NCBI GenBank assembly: GCA_002695115.1
Contig: NZOA01000052.1
Location: 21,327 to 27,413 of the forward strand
Length of the DNA: 6,087 nt
Origin: Planctomycetota bacterium
GTDB lineage: Bacteria > Planctomycetota > UBA8108
Direction of reading: 5' to 3'
Shown here: one piece after another, positions 1 to 5,919 of the stretch
How positions within the stretch are numbered: the stretch's first letter is position 1
How the letters are laid out: every line of letters begins with the position of its first letter
The notes under the pieces: generated by a model
What the model was told of the DNA's origin: nothing
Database searches by the model: none
The model's input: the letters and a program-made list of their open reading frames with translations, nothing else
Position numbers and translations under genes: made by a program

Positions 1-417
1 CTCATCGGCGATAAGGACGTTGAGCGGCATATGGCCCAGGCCCTCCGGATCTACCCAGGTGTGGCCAACAGGTGCGTGTTTTTCCTCGGTGACAAAGCTG
101 GCGAATCCTACAGCTTTGAACTGAAGGGCCCGGGAGCTGAGTGGGTGACGAAGCTTAGCATGCTCGAGAGACCCTGGGGTTTTCGGTACTTTGCCGGAGG
201 GTACGAGGGTCCATGGAAACAAATCCAGCCGGGTGACTGGCTTGGTGTAGAACCCAGGGGTCAGATCGGCATCGAGATCTCGCCACCCGGAGATGCGACG
301 GAGGGGGGCCTCAGCATCGAGGTCTGCCGGAAGTCGGATAAGCGGGGGGCCGTGGTCGAGTTTGATTTCTCCGAGTCCGCGGCTGGAACTGGCTGCTACA
401 CGGTTGCCGGGAGTTGA
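1..417 (+). CDS. 3' portion of an unrecognised protein, probably beta-rich; 5' end outside the window
   Basis: The frame is open from the first base of the window to a TGA at 415-417, giving 138 readable codons. An ATG at 31 is available, but its nearest Shine-Dalgarno-like stretch (AAGGA at 13-17) is 13 bases away, so the gene more likely begins upstream and is cut by the window edge. Codon use is GC-rich at third positions and looks genuinely coding. The protein alternates short hydrophobic strands with Gly/Pro turns, is rich in Trp, Tyr and Phe (for example RPWGFRYFAGGYEGPW at about residues 56-71 counted from the window edge), and carries a few Cys. No transmembrane segment or known motif is visible in this part. 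This pattern fits a small beta-sandwich or jelly-roll domain, but that is only inference. I do not recognise the family and assign no function. Confidence 0.6.
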   Translation, partial: LIGDKDVERHMAQALRIYPGVANRCVFFLGDKAGESYSFELKGPGAEWVTKLSMLERPWGFRYFAGGYEGPWKQIQPGDWLGVEPRGQIGIEISPPGDATEGGLSIEVCRKSDKRGAVVEFDFSESAAGTGCYTVAGS

Positions 418-460
418 AGAGGCATTCTATCCAACGAAGCGTATCCTATCCTCAGCGCTC

Positions 461-520
461 GGATTGCCGGGATCTTTTCGGCGAGGCTTCCTGGGCCGGC
501 CGGGAGATCCCGGGCAATCC
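461..520. repeat. Long imperfect inverted repeat (15-bp stem, one bulge)
   Basis: The arm at 461-475 (GGATTGCCGGGATCT) is the reverse complement of the arm at 505-520 apart from one extra G at 512. The 29-base interior can itself fold, with CGGC at 479-482 against GCCG at 499-502 and AGG/CCT inside. It sits 43 bases after the stop of the leftmost gene. A short T run (522-525) follows the right arm, so it could act as a weak terminator or 3'-end stabiliser for that gene. Without a proper U tract, an RNA structural element or a mobile palindromic repeat is equally possible. Confidence 0.6.
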
Positions 521-541
521 ATTTTGCGGAGGGAGGAGAGC

Positions 542-712
542 ATGGAGGGAGAGGTCGGCTGCGAAGTTGCCGTTGATACGCGCAAAGATGTTTCCGATGC
601 TCACGAAACGATATTTTTTTCAGACTGCTGGAGCCCAGCCGGGGCGAGGAAGCTCCGGCCGGAGGACTCCGGCTGCGGTCGCGGCTGTCTTCGTGGGCGT
701 CGCGGTGTGTAA
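542..712 (+). CDS. Possible small protein of 56 residues (doubtful)
   Basis: An ATG at 542 is preceded by an exceptionally purine-rich Shine-Dalgarno-like run (GGAGGGAGGAG, 528-538), with GGAGG placed 5 bases from the start, and the frame runs to a TAA at 710-712. The product would be an acidic-then-basic peptide with five Cys and no signal peptide or membrane helix. The C-terminal third is Arg/Gly-rich and coincides with a GC hairpin (656-675), which suggests RNA structure rather than protein selection. It is listed because of the start signal; the peptide resembles nothing I know, and chance is a serious alternative. Confidence 0.15.
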   Translation: MEGEVGCEVAVDTRKDVSDAHETIFFSDCWSPAGARKLRPEDSGCGRGCLRGRRGV

Positions 713-778
713 ATCTTCTGTGGCAATGACTTAGATTGACGATGGATATCAGGCTCACTCAGCGAACGGTAGAGTGGT

Positions 779-944
779 CCCGGCGGCTTCCGGGTCGCCT
801 TCGTTCGGCGAGTCCGAGATTAATCTTCAAAGTTGGGCCTGGGCTATAGCCTTGAAGGAGGCCTTTCGATTAAAATGCTTTTGTCGCTTCAACTCCTCGG
901 GTCTTTTGGGAGTGTCGCGGCTGACTAAAATGAAGTTTTCTCAG
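779..944 (+). ncRNA. Candidate structured RNA segment: five consecutive hairpins ahead of a terminator
   Basis: Five foldable elements lie nearly end to end. They are 779-783 with 790-794 (CCCGG/CCGGG); 795-799 with 807-811 (TCGCC/GGCGA, 7-base loop); an imperfect long hairpin from 820-825 with 868-873 (TTAATC/GATTAA) continuing inward through AAAG/CTTT and GCCT/AGGC; 892-897 with 908-913 (ACTCC/GGAGT plus a wobble); and 921-924 with 941-944 (CTGA/TCAG) continuing to AAAA/TTTT. A strong plus-strand terminator follows at 985-1028. I could not identify a promoter or match it to a known RNA family, so the 5' end is arbitrary. The first two hairpins superficially recall tRNA anticodon and T arms, but no acceptor stem exists. 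This could also be the 3' untranslated region of the gene ending at 417. Confidence 0.3.
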
Positions 945-984
945 TGCGAGGTCGGTCCAGCTTCCACTGGGGTTTGAAACTGGT

Positions 985-1028
985 GGACGAGGTCGTGGCT
1001 TTGCCGCGCCCTTGTCCTCTTTTTTTTT
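985..1028 (+). terminator. Strong intrinsic (Rho-independent) terminator
   Basis: GGACGAGG (985-992) pairs with CCTTGTCC (1010-1017), including one G-U wobble. After a single U/C mismatch the stem continues with CGTGG (994-998) against CCGCG (1004-1008), closing a 5-base CTTTG loop. The stem is followed at once by TCTTTTTTTTT (1018-1028). This is a complete GC-rich stem plus U tract in plus orientation. On the minus strand no U tract follows, so it does not serve the FAD oxidoreductase gene ending at 1049. Its presence about 570 bases after the last plus-strand stop codon means a plus-strand transcript must cross the non-coding stretch before it. Confidence 0.85.
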
Positions 1029-1048
1029 ACCTGTCATCGCGTGCCCGG

Positions 1049-2188
1049 CTACCAGTCCGCGAGGGTCTCCTCAGCCAGCGCGAATGAGGTCGTCAGGCCG
1101 TTGCCGCCGCTTGCCAGGACGATGCGAGTCGAGTCCACGGGATCCAGGATCATCTCCGTGCGTTGTGGATGGCTTGAATAAACGGCGCTCCAGCGTTCGC
1201 TGATGCGCGGGCGGGGAAGCTCGACGAGGCCCTGGAGATAGTCGATGATCTTTTCGTCGATGCCGGGGTCAGCGGTCGCGGGCGGCGTCCAGGCATAGTG
1301 ATGAGAATCGCCGAGGATTACCTCCGCGTCGCCGTTCTGCGCAGCGAGCACGGTGATGCCCAGGAGATCGAGCTCTTGGTGCTCGGCGAGGATTCTCTTC
1401 TGCAGGAGAGGGTAGGAGGGGCAATCTCTGAAGGCCTGGTAGCGCCGGAAGGTGAGGCCGTCGGTCACCATCGCTCCCAGCTTCCAGGTCGCCGGCTGCG
1501 GGGCGGTCTTCATCATCTGGAGCTTGCAGCGGGTGATGCCGCTCTCCCTGAAGGTGGCTGGAAAGAGGGTCTCAAAGTCGGTCCCGCTGCAGATGAGCGT
1601 CCTGTCCGCATGGAACTTTCCGGCGGTGGTCTCGATCGATGGGGCCTCCGCCTGCTGGACCTCGGTTTCGAAATAGAAGCTGGTGCCGTGGCGCTCGCGC
1701 AGGAATGCGGTGAGGCGGCTGAGCGCCTGGGTCGGGTTGACGAGGATCTCCTGGCGGCTGTGCAGCGCGCCGAGAAGGCCCTCCTGCCGGACTCCGGGGG
1801 CAACCGTGGCGACCTCCGAAGGACTGAGAAGGACGCAATCGTAGCCCTCCCGGGCGGACGCCGGCAGGAACTCTGAGAGGACAGCCAGCTCCTCTTCGCG
1901 GCGGGCCAGGAGCAGCGATCCGCAGGGGTCAGACCAGATCCCGGCCCCGACGAAAAGCTCCCGCCAGGTTTCGAGACTGCGAAGCGCCCTGGCGCGGACG
2001 AGTCCGTGGTTCTGCCCGATTGGCCACAGCATGCCGAAGTTCCGTGCCGAGGCTCCTCGCGGCTTCTCATGCCGCTCGAATACAGCGGTGCGGAGCCCCT
2101 GGCGGCCGGCGGCGAGGGCATGGGCCAGCCCGACGATCCCGCCACCGACGATGACCAGGTCGTAGTGCTTTTTCTGAGGATTGGACAT
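1049..2188 (-). CDS. FAD-dependent amine oxidoreductase, HpnW/TIGR03364 type (DAO superfamily)
   Basis: This is a complete 379-residue flavoprotein of the D-amino-acid-oxidase-like fold. The N-terminal dinucleotide-binding strand-turn-helix has the GGGIVG glycine motif at residues 15-20 and the acidic ribose-binding residue in FERHE at 37-41. The family-typical segment RNFGMLWPIGQNHG follows at 49-62. Other matches to the TIGR03364 pattern are CSGTDFETLFP (200-210), CKLQMMKTAPQP (221-232), AAQNGD (282-287), LGDSHHY (292-298), ERWSAVYSSHP (331-341) and the C-terminal FAD loop ASGGNGLTTSFALAEET (359-375). Length is normal for the family. The family description proposes oxidative deamination of an aminophosphonate related to 2-aminoethylphosphonate, because its members sit beside phosphonatase-like hydrolases or phosphonate transporters; none is visible here. 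It is probably cytoplasmic, as no signal peptide is seen. The ATG at 2188 lacks a clear Shine-Dalgarno but is the only start that keeps the FAD motif intact. Confidence 0.87.
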   Translation of the reverse strand: MSNPQKKHYDLVIVGGGIVGLAHALAAGRQGLRTAVFERHEKPRGASARNFGMLWPIGQNHGLVRARALRSLETWRELFVGAGIWSDPCGSLLLARREEELAVLSEFLPASAREGYDCVLLSPSEVATVAPGVRQEGLLGALHSRQEILVNPTQALSRLTAFLRERHGTSFYFETEVQQAEAPSIETTAGKFHADRTLICSGTDFETLFPATFRESGITRCKLQMMKTAPQPATWKLGAMVTDGLTFRRYQAFRDCPSYPLLQKRILAEHQELDLLGITVLAAQNGDAEVILGDSHHYAWTPPATADPGIDEKIIDYLQGLVELPRPRISERWSAVYSSHPQRTEMILDPVDSTRIVLASGGNGLTTSFALAEETLADW

Positions 2189-2326
2189 TGTTAAACGAAC
2201 CCCAAAAGCAGTTTACAACTCCCGATTGAGCGGGTGGGGGCTATAAATGGGCAAAAAGTGGCGGCAGGCTGAAGGCGGGGGTAAGCTTCCTGCGCCGCCG
2301 CCCGCCGAGGGGGTTCCTCTCTCACG

Positions 2327-2333
2327 AAAGGAG
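2327..2333 (+). promoter_or_regulatory. Shine-Dalgarno AAAGGAG that selects a TTG start
   Basis: AAAGGAG lies 6 bases ahead of a TTG at 2340-2342, an ideal ribosome-binding arrangement. The longer alternative from ATG at 2247 has no such site and adds an Arg/Pro/Gly-rich leader before the signal peptide. The internal ATG at 2397 also lacks one and would strip the positive residues that should precede the hydrophobic core. The site therefore decides the start of the cysteine-rich protein. Confidence 0.7.
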
Positions 2334-2339
2334 CCTGGA

Positions 2340-2984
2340 TTGCTCACTCAACCAAAGCCCGGCTGCGGCGACGTTCCTGCCCGCAGTCGCGGCCATATGA
2401 TACTGTCGGTTGTCGTTCTCGGCCTGGCCACCGCTCTGTCTCTCGGCCTGGTCATCCCGGCGCAGGATGCTCTCAGCCAGTCCCCGCCTGCGAAGAGGCC
2501 GGCCGGGGAGGCGCGCGCTGCAGGCACCGGGGCAAAGGCGGAGGCGGAACCCTGTCCCGCTCCGTGCTCAAACCGTGCAAGGGCGATGCTGGTAAGCCCG
2601 GCGGATGTGATGAAGGGAGAGCTGATGATCGACTGCGCCTCGGTTCATTTCGGCGGCTTCATCCCCGGCTATGGCGGCTTTGAAATATTCGGTGTCGGCC
2701 AGAATGGCTGCCCCGCGGTGGAGACCTACATCCCTGCTCACTACGGTTCGATTCCGGCGCCCTGCCGAGATTGCGAGTGGCAGGATGGGGCCACCATCAG
2801 GGAGCGGGAAAATGCCTGCAGCCAGGAGGTGAACTTCATCTTTTTCGCCATGCCCAATTGCGTGCGGGGAGAGTGGGTCAATACCTCCGAGCGGGTACGG
2901 ACCTGCGGGAAGGAGACGATCTGCCATCGGGATGCCGGGGCCGGGCGGTCCCCGGACGGAGTCCCGAGAGGGGGGAGGCCATGA
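2340..2984 (+). CDS. Secreted cysteine-rich protein of unknown function (TTG start)
   Basis: From the TTG at 2340 the protein has 214 residues. Residues 1-19 carry Lys and two Arg, residues 20-39 form a hydrophobic core, and a plausible signal peptidase site follows ALS at 44-46, so it is predicted to be exported. A Pro/Ala/Lys/Glu-rich linker (about 47-70) leads to a compact domain with ten Cys (72, 76, 99, 124, 142, 145, 160, 174, 189, 195), including CPAPC and CRDC pairs. Ten is an even number, which suits disulfide bonding outside the cytoplasm, and the CxxC and CxxxC spacings could also bind a metal. Gly/Phe-rich FGGFIPGYGGFEIFGVG precedes the fourth Cys. I recognise no family. Its TGA overlaps the ATG of the next gene (ATGA, 2981-2984), so the two are almost certainly co-translated. 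An ATG at 2247 would give 245 residues and is less likely. The gene is clearly coding; function is unknown. Confidence 0.72.
   Translation: MLTQPKPGCGDVPARSRGHMILSVVVLGLATALSLGLVIPAQDALSQSPPAKRPAGEARAAGTGAKAEAEPCPAPCSNRARAMLVSPADVMKGELMIDCASVHFGGFIPGYGGFEIFGVGQNGCPAVETYIPAHYGSIPAPCRDCEWQDGATIRERENACSQEVNFIFFAMPNCVRGEWVNTSERVRTCGKETICHRDAGAGRSPDGVPRGGRP
2971..2984 (+). promoter_or_regulatory. Coupled stop/start (ATGA) with overlapping ribosome-binding site
   Basis: The ATG of the downstream gene (2981-2983) overlaps the TGA of the cysteine-rich gene (2982-2984). A G-rich GGGGGAGG run at 2971-2978 sits only 2 bases before the ATG. That spacing is short for independent initiation, so ribosomes finishing the first gene probably restart here. 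This fixes the start of the second gene and supports a single transcript. Confidence 0.7.
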
Positions 2985-4435
2985 TTTTACCGCGAAAGAA
3001 ACGCTGCTCGATGTTCATAGGCATCTTTCTCCTGTTCGGTTTCCTTCCGGGTACGCCCTGCGTATTTTTCCAGGATTCCATCGAGCCGGGCTTGTTTCCC
3101 TCAGCGGCGAGGGTCGAGGTCTCCGGCCATGCGCGCCGCGATATTGAGGGGCAGGGAGAGCCTGCGAGGCGTTGCCCGCCCGGGGAGCCGTGGCCGGAGT
3201 CTTTTCGCCAGTCGGCTGTCGGCGATGACGGCGAGGTCGAGCCCCGCACGGGCACGGACTCGTCGTCATCGTTGTCTCCACTGGCGACTCCACTGGCCGC
3301 TTCACTGGCCGCTTCATTGGCCGCTTCATTGGGCCTTGGCGGCGGGATTGAAGACATCGACTACCTGCTCGAACTCCTGGGGCCGGAGGCGGGCAGAGAG
3401 GAGGTCGCGCTCGCGGTGCGGCTGCTTGGCTACAACCGGGATCTCGGCCTCTTTCCCGCGGCGGTAGTCGACAGGATCCTCGTCGAGCACGATTTCGCGA
3501 GGTCGCGGGCGGGGGCGCTGCTGCTGGACCTCGGGCTCAAGATACTCTGCTCCACCTCTCGCGAAAACAGCTCGGGAGTATCCGCTGCCCGGCTGGGCAT
3601 CGAGGTTGTCCTGGAAGCCTATGAGGGGCTCTACGACAGGCTTGGCGAGGCGCTCCACCCGATTACGTGGACTATTTCGAGATCAGGTATTCTCACAGCA
3701 GGAGACATGAAGAGGCTTCTCAGGCTTGCTCTGAGCGTTCCAGGGGTTGAGGGGCTGGTTCGCGCGGCAGCCCGGGACCTAGGGGATTCCGACCCCGCCT
3801 GGGCTGAACGAAACCTGTTCGAGGGTGAGGACAATATAGCGGAGGGCTTGCCTCCCGCGGCTACCGGGATTCTCCGGGAGGCCGCGCTCGACCAGTTGGC
3901 TCCGCTGGATGCGCTCGATTACCTCGCCGGCAGAGACGCTGAGCGATTCGAAGGTTCGAGTCCACCTTGCCCCCCGGCACGCAGGGGTACCCTGCGGAGA
4001 ATTGTCGGGCGAGCGGATGACGATGAGCTCTTTCGCTGGTTCAGGAGTCATCCCGGCAGCGACACCTCCAGCTTGCTGGTTTCGGTCCTGAGCACGAGAG
4101 CTCATGCGAGTCTTCTCGAGAGGCTCGTTCGTTCCGGGTCGATCGAGGCCAGGTTGCGCGGCGGCGCCATCGTCAAGCTGGCGGGTGCCAGGGCTGATGA
4201 GGAGATCGCGGGCAGGGTCCTGTGGCTCCTGGAGGGAAGCTGGCCGGGGCGCCGGGATCTCTTTGTCCAGGCGGCGGAGAACCTGCTGTCAGGGAGTGGC
4301 CCCGGAGAGCCATGGATGGCGAGGATTTCCCTGCGCCTCTCGGGCCTTCTTGAAAGGTGCCGGGACGAACTGTCGCCGGTCGTGAAGGACGACCTGCGCA
4401 GGGTGCTTTCACGCTACAGGGCGAGGTCCGGATGA
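2981..4435 (+). CDS. Exported, probably helical protein with a tandem-repeat linker; unknown function
   Basis: Starting at the ATG coupled to the preceding stop, the product has 484 residues. The frame stays open upstream to 2771, but that part overlaps the preceding gene and lacks a ribosome-binding site. Residues 1-10 are basic (PRKKR) and 11-30 hydrophobic (MFIGIFLLFGFLPG core), a Sec signal peptide or anchor; the Cys at 27 follows GTP and does not fit a lipobox. Residues 31-98 are polar and disordered-looking, ending in a Ser run. A low-complexity Pro/Ser-Leu-Ala-Ala repeat occupies 100-119. From 123 to the end the protein is rich in Leu, Ala, Arg and Glu, with helix-pair spacing (for example 125-188, 240-266, 372-416, 425-478), suggesting an alpha-solenoid or HEAT-like domain. 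That is inference; no diagnostic motif is seen. Cys are few, unlike its partner. It ends 10 bases from the convergent DUF1501 stop. Confidence 0.8.
   Translation: MILPRKKRCSMFIGIFLLFGFLPGTPCVFFQDSIEPGLFPSAARVEVSGHARRDIEGQGEPARRCPPGEPWPESFRQSAVGDDGEVEPRTGTDSSSSLSPLATPLAASLAASLAASLGLGGGIEDIDYLLELLGPEAGREEVALAVRLLGYNRDLGLFPAAVVDRILVEHDFARSRAGALLLDLGLKILCSTSRENSSGVSAARLGIEVVLEAYEGLYDRLGEALHPITWTISRSGILTAGDMKRLLRLALSVPGVEGLVRAAARDLGDSDPAWAERNLFEGEDNIAEGLPPAATGILREAALDQLAPLDALDYLAGRDAERFEGSSPPCPPARRGTLRRIVGRADDDELFRWFRSHPGSDTSSLLVSVLSTRAHASLLERLVRSGSIEARLRGGAIVKLAGARADEEIAGRVLWLLEGSWPGRRDLFVQAAENLLSGSGPGEPWMARISLRLSGLLERCRDELSPVVKDDLRRVLSRYRARSG
3278..3337 (+). repeat. Five in-frame 12-bp tandem repeats
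   Basis: Five units of 12 bases (starts 3278, 3290, 3302, 3314, 3326) encode PLAT, PLAA, SLAA, SLAA and SLGL. Neighbouring central units differ by a single C-to-T change (CCACTGGCCGCT, TCACTGGCCGCT, TCATTGGCCGCT), while the outer units have diverged more. This is the pattern left by replication slippage. The repeat lies between the disordered segment and the helical domain of the host gene, so changes in copy number would lengthen or shorten a linker without breaking the frame. Confidence 0.9.
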
Positions 4436-4445
4436 CGTCTCCGCC

Positions 4446-5891
4446 TCAGGCGAACAGGTCGAGCACAGGCTTGCCCTTTCCATCCTTGGTGGCGTAGAAG
4501 GGCCGGTCCTCGATGATGGCGTTGTGCTTCGGCGAGATCCCCATGGCATGAAAGATCGTCGAGTGAAGATCCGTGATGGTGACGGGGTTCTCGATGGTGG
4601 TGCAGGGCCTCTCTTCGGCGGTCTTTCCGTACACGGCGCCCTTCTTGATGCCGCCGCCGAACAGCAGCACGCTCGAGGCGCTGGTGAAGTGGCGGTGCAT
4701 TCCGTAGAACTTCATCTCATTGATGACATTGGGGACGTTTACCTGGTTGCGGACCTGTTTTTCCGGCTTTCCTTCAACCATGCAATCGCGGCTGAATTCA
4801 CTGGCAAGGACGATCAGTGTCCGGTCGAGCAGGCCTCGTTCTTCGAGATCGAGTACGAGCTGGGCGATCGGAGCGTCGATCTGTCGCTTCATATCTGTCA
4901 GCCGGGTGTGCCCGTTCTCGTGCGTATCCCATTGTTTGAAGGGGCCGTATTCGGTCGTGACCTCGATGAACCGGGCGCCTTTCTCTACCAGCCTGCGGGC
5001 CAGCAGGCAGCCGAGACCAAACTTGCTGGTATTGTAGGCCTTGTAGGTCTCTTCGGGTTCCAGGCTCAGGTCAAAGGCTTTCGATGCGGGTGAGTTCATC
5101 AGGCGGTAGGCCGATTCGGCGGAGCGCAGCAGGGATTCTTTCTGGTAGCCGGAGCCGTTGCGGGCCACGGGGCTGGCCTCGAGCATCTTTCGGTAGGTCT
5201 CGTAGCGTCTCTTGAAGCGGTCGACGGTCATGCCGGCAGGTGGACGGACCACCTTGACGGCTTGGCGGGGATCCGGTACGCGGAAAGGGCCGAACTCGCT
5301 GCCGAGGAAGCCCGCGGTCTGGAAGGCCTTGATCTCCTCGGCCTCTCCGTTTCCTTCGTAGGGTTGCCCGATATCGATAAACGCCGGCATGGCCTCGTCG
5401 CGGGGGCCCAGCGCCTGGGCTATCCAGGCTCCCAGGTGCGGCGCAGCGACCGTGAGCGGAGGTTCGTAGCCGGTGTGCCAGTGGTACTGGTGGCGGGAAT
5501 GAAGGATAAAGCCAAGGTCTCCAAGGACATGGGTGCGCAGGAGGGTTCCGCGGTCAAGCACGGCAGCTGTCTTCTCGAGGCCCTTGGTCAGCTTGACCCC
5601 ATCGACTGCGGTCTCTATGCTCGGGAAACTGCACAGAAGCTCGTTGGCTGGAAGCCCTTTGCGGAAGGGGGTGTAGCGCTTGGGGTCAAAGGTCTCGGTG
5701 TGGGCCATTCCGCCCGCCATCCAGAGCACGATCACCGAGTCGGCCGTCGCCTTGGGAGAGAGCGGACTTGCCGAACCGAAGGCGGCCCTGGGGGCGCCAG
5801 CGGCGAGAGCGCCGAGGGTGGCGGCTCCGGCGGTCTTCAGGAAGTCCCGGCGGCGGAGGTTCGTTTCGGGCGAGCTGTCGGTCTTTTTCAT
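4446..5891 (-). CDS. DUF1501 protein with Tat signal (alkaline-phosphatase-like fold)
   Basis: This is a complete 481-residue protein. A twin-arginine signal (RRRDFLK at 13-19, hydrophobic stretch to about 37) marks export in folded form, implying a bound cofactor or metal. The domain begins with VIVLWMAGGMAHTETFDPK (53-71), the usual DUF1501 opening. Further family signatures are WDTHENGH (321-328), LDLEERGLLDRTLIV (347-361), EFSRD (365-369), the His pair in GMHRHF (397-402), SVLLFGGGIKKGAVYG (407-422) and PVTITDLHSTIFHAMGI (436-452). The Asp/His/Glu residues in these motifs sit where metal ligands occur in alkaline-phosphatase-like enzymes, but no activity is established for the family. The insert at 370-396 belongs to a common planctomycete/verrucomicrobial subtype. 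The gene lies 28 bases after a DUF1553 stop in the same direction, so the two are probably one operon. No Shine-Dalgarno precedes the ATG. Confidence 0.92.
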   Translation of the reverse strand: MKKTDSSPETNLRRRDFLKTAGAATLGALAAGAPRAAFGSASPLSPKATADSVIVLWMAGGMAHTETFDPKRYTPFRKGLPANELLCSFPSIETAVDGVKLTKGLEKTAAVLDRGTLLRTHVLGDLGFILHSRHQYHWHTGYEPPLTVAAPHLGAWIAQALGPRDEAMPAFIDIGQPYEGNGEAEEIKAFQTAGFLGSEFGPFRVPDPRQAVKVVRPPAGMTVDRFKRRYETYRKMLEASPVARNGSGYQKESLLRSAESAYRLMNSPASKAFDLSLEPEETYKAYNTSKFGLGCLLARRLVEKGARFIEVTTEYGPFKQWDTHENGHTRLTDMKRQIDAPIAQLVLDLEERGLLDRTLIVLASEFSRDCMVEGKPEKQVRNQVNVPNVINEMKFYGMHRHFTSASSVLLFGGGIKKGAVYGKTAEERPCTTIENPVTITDLHSTIFHAMGISPKHNAIIEDRPFYATKDGKGKPVLDLFA

Positions 5892-5919
5892 GGCTTTGTG
5901 TCGGGTTGCCGGTTTCAGC

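Larger units (their letters stand above)
418..1048. other. Long intergenic region with dense hairpins and no convincing gene
   Basis: About 630 bases separate the stop of the leftmost gene from the end of the FAD oxidoreductase. The open frames here give Arg/Ser/Pro-rich low-complexity translations with no domain, and several overlap on opposite strands, as expected for non-coding GC-rich DNA. The stretch holds recognisable secondary structure: a near-perfect 15-bp inverted repeat (461-520), a GC hairpin (656-675), a run of hairpins between 779 and 944, and an intrinsic terminator reading on the plus strand (985-1028). I see no convincing sigma-70 promoter and no match to the signature sequences of tmRNA, RNase P RNA, SRP RNA or tRNA. 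The region is either a long structured 3' untranslated region or a separate non-coding RNA gene. Confidence 0.6.

Noticed and set aside
414..734. Plus-strand open frame of 106 codons overlapping the first gene's stop
   Set aside because: The ATGA-like overlap is tempting, but the translation is compositionally random (Arg/Ala/Gly from GC bias), has no motif, and runs through the long inverted repeat.
396..758. Minus-strand open frame of 120 codons
   Set aside because: Its translation is Ser/Arg/Pro-rich with no domain, it overlaps plus-strand structure, it runs into the end of the leftmost gene, and it has no ribosome-binding site.
751..818. tRNA-like arrangement (GGTAGAGT, then two hairpins resembling anticodon and T arms)
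   Set aside because: The anticodon-like loop has 6 bases, there is no variable region, the T loop lacks the conserved A, and no matching acceptor strand exists.
1298..1876. Plus-strand open frame of 192 codons inside the FAD oxidoreductase
   Set aside because: It is an antisense shadow of a gene whose FAD motifs are intact on the minus strand.
2190..2218. Minus-strand promoter TTGTAA-17-TTTAAC for the FAD oxidoreductase
   Set aside because: The -10 element ends 2 bases before the start codon, so transcription would begin inside the coding sequence and remove the start.
2242..2247. TATAAA as a plus-strand -10 box for the secreted operon
   Set aside because: It is a good -10 match, but no acceptable -35 occurs 15-19 bases upstream; TTGAGC at 2226 is too close and TTTACA at 2212 too far.
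3278..3337. Possible CRISPR-like or regulatory repeat
   Set aside because: The 12-bp units abut without spacers and are in frame within a coding gene, so they are an ordinary coding tandem repeat.
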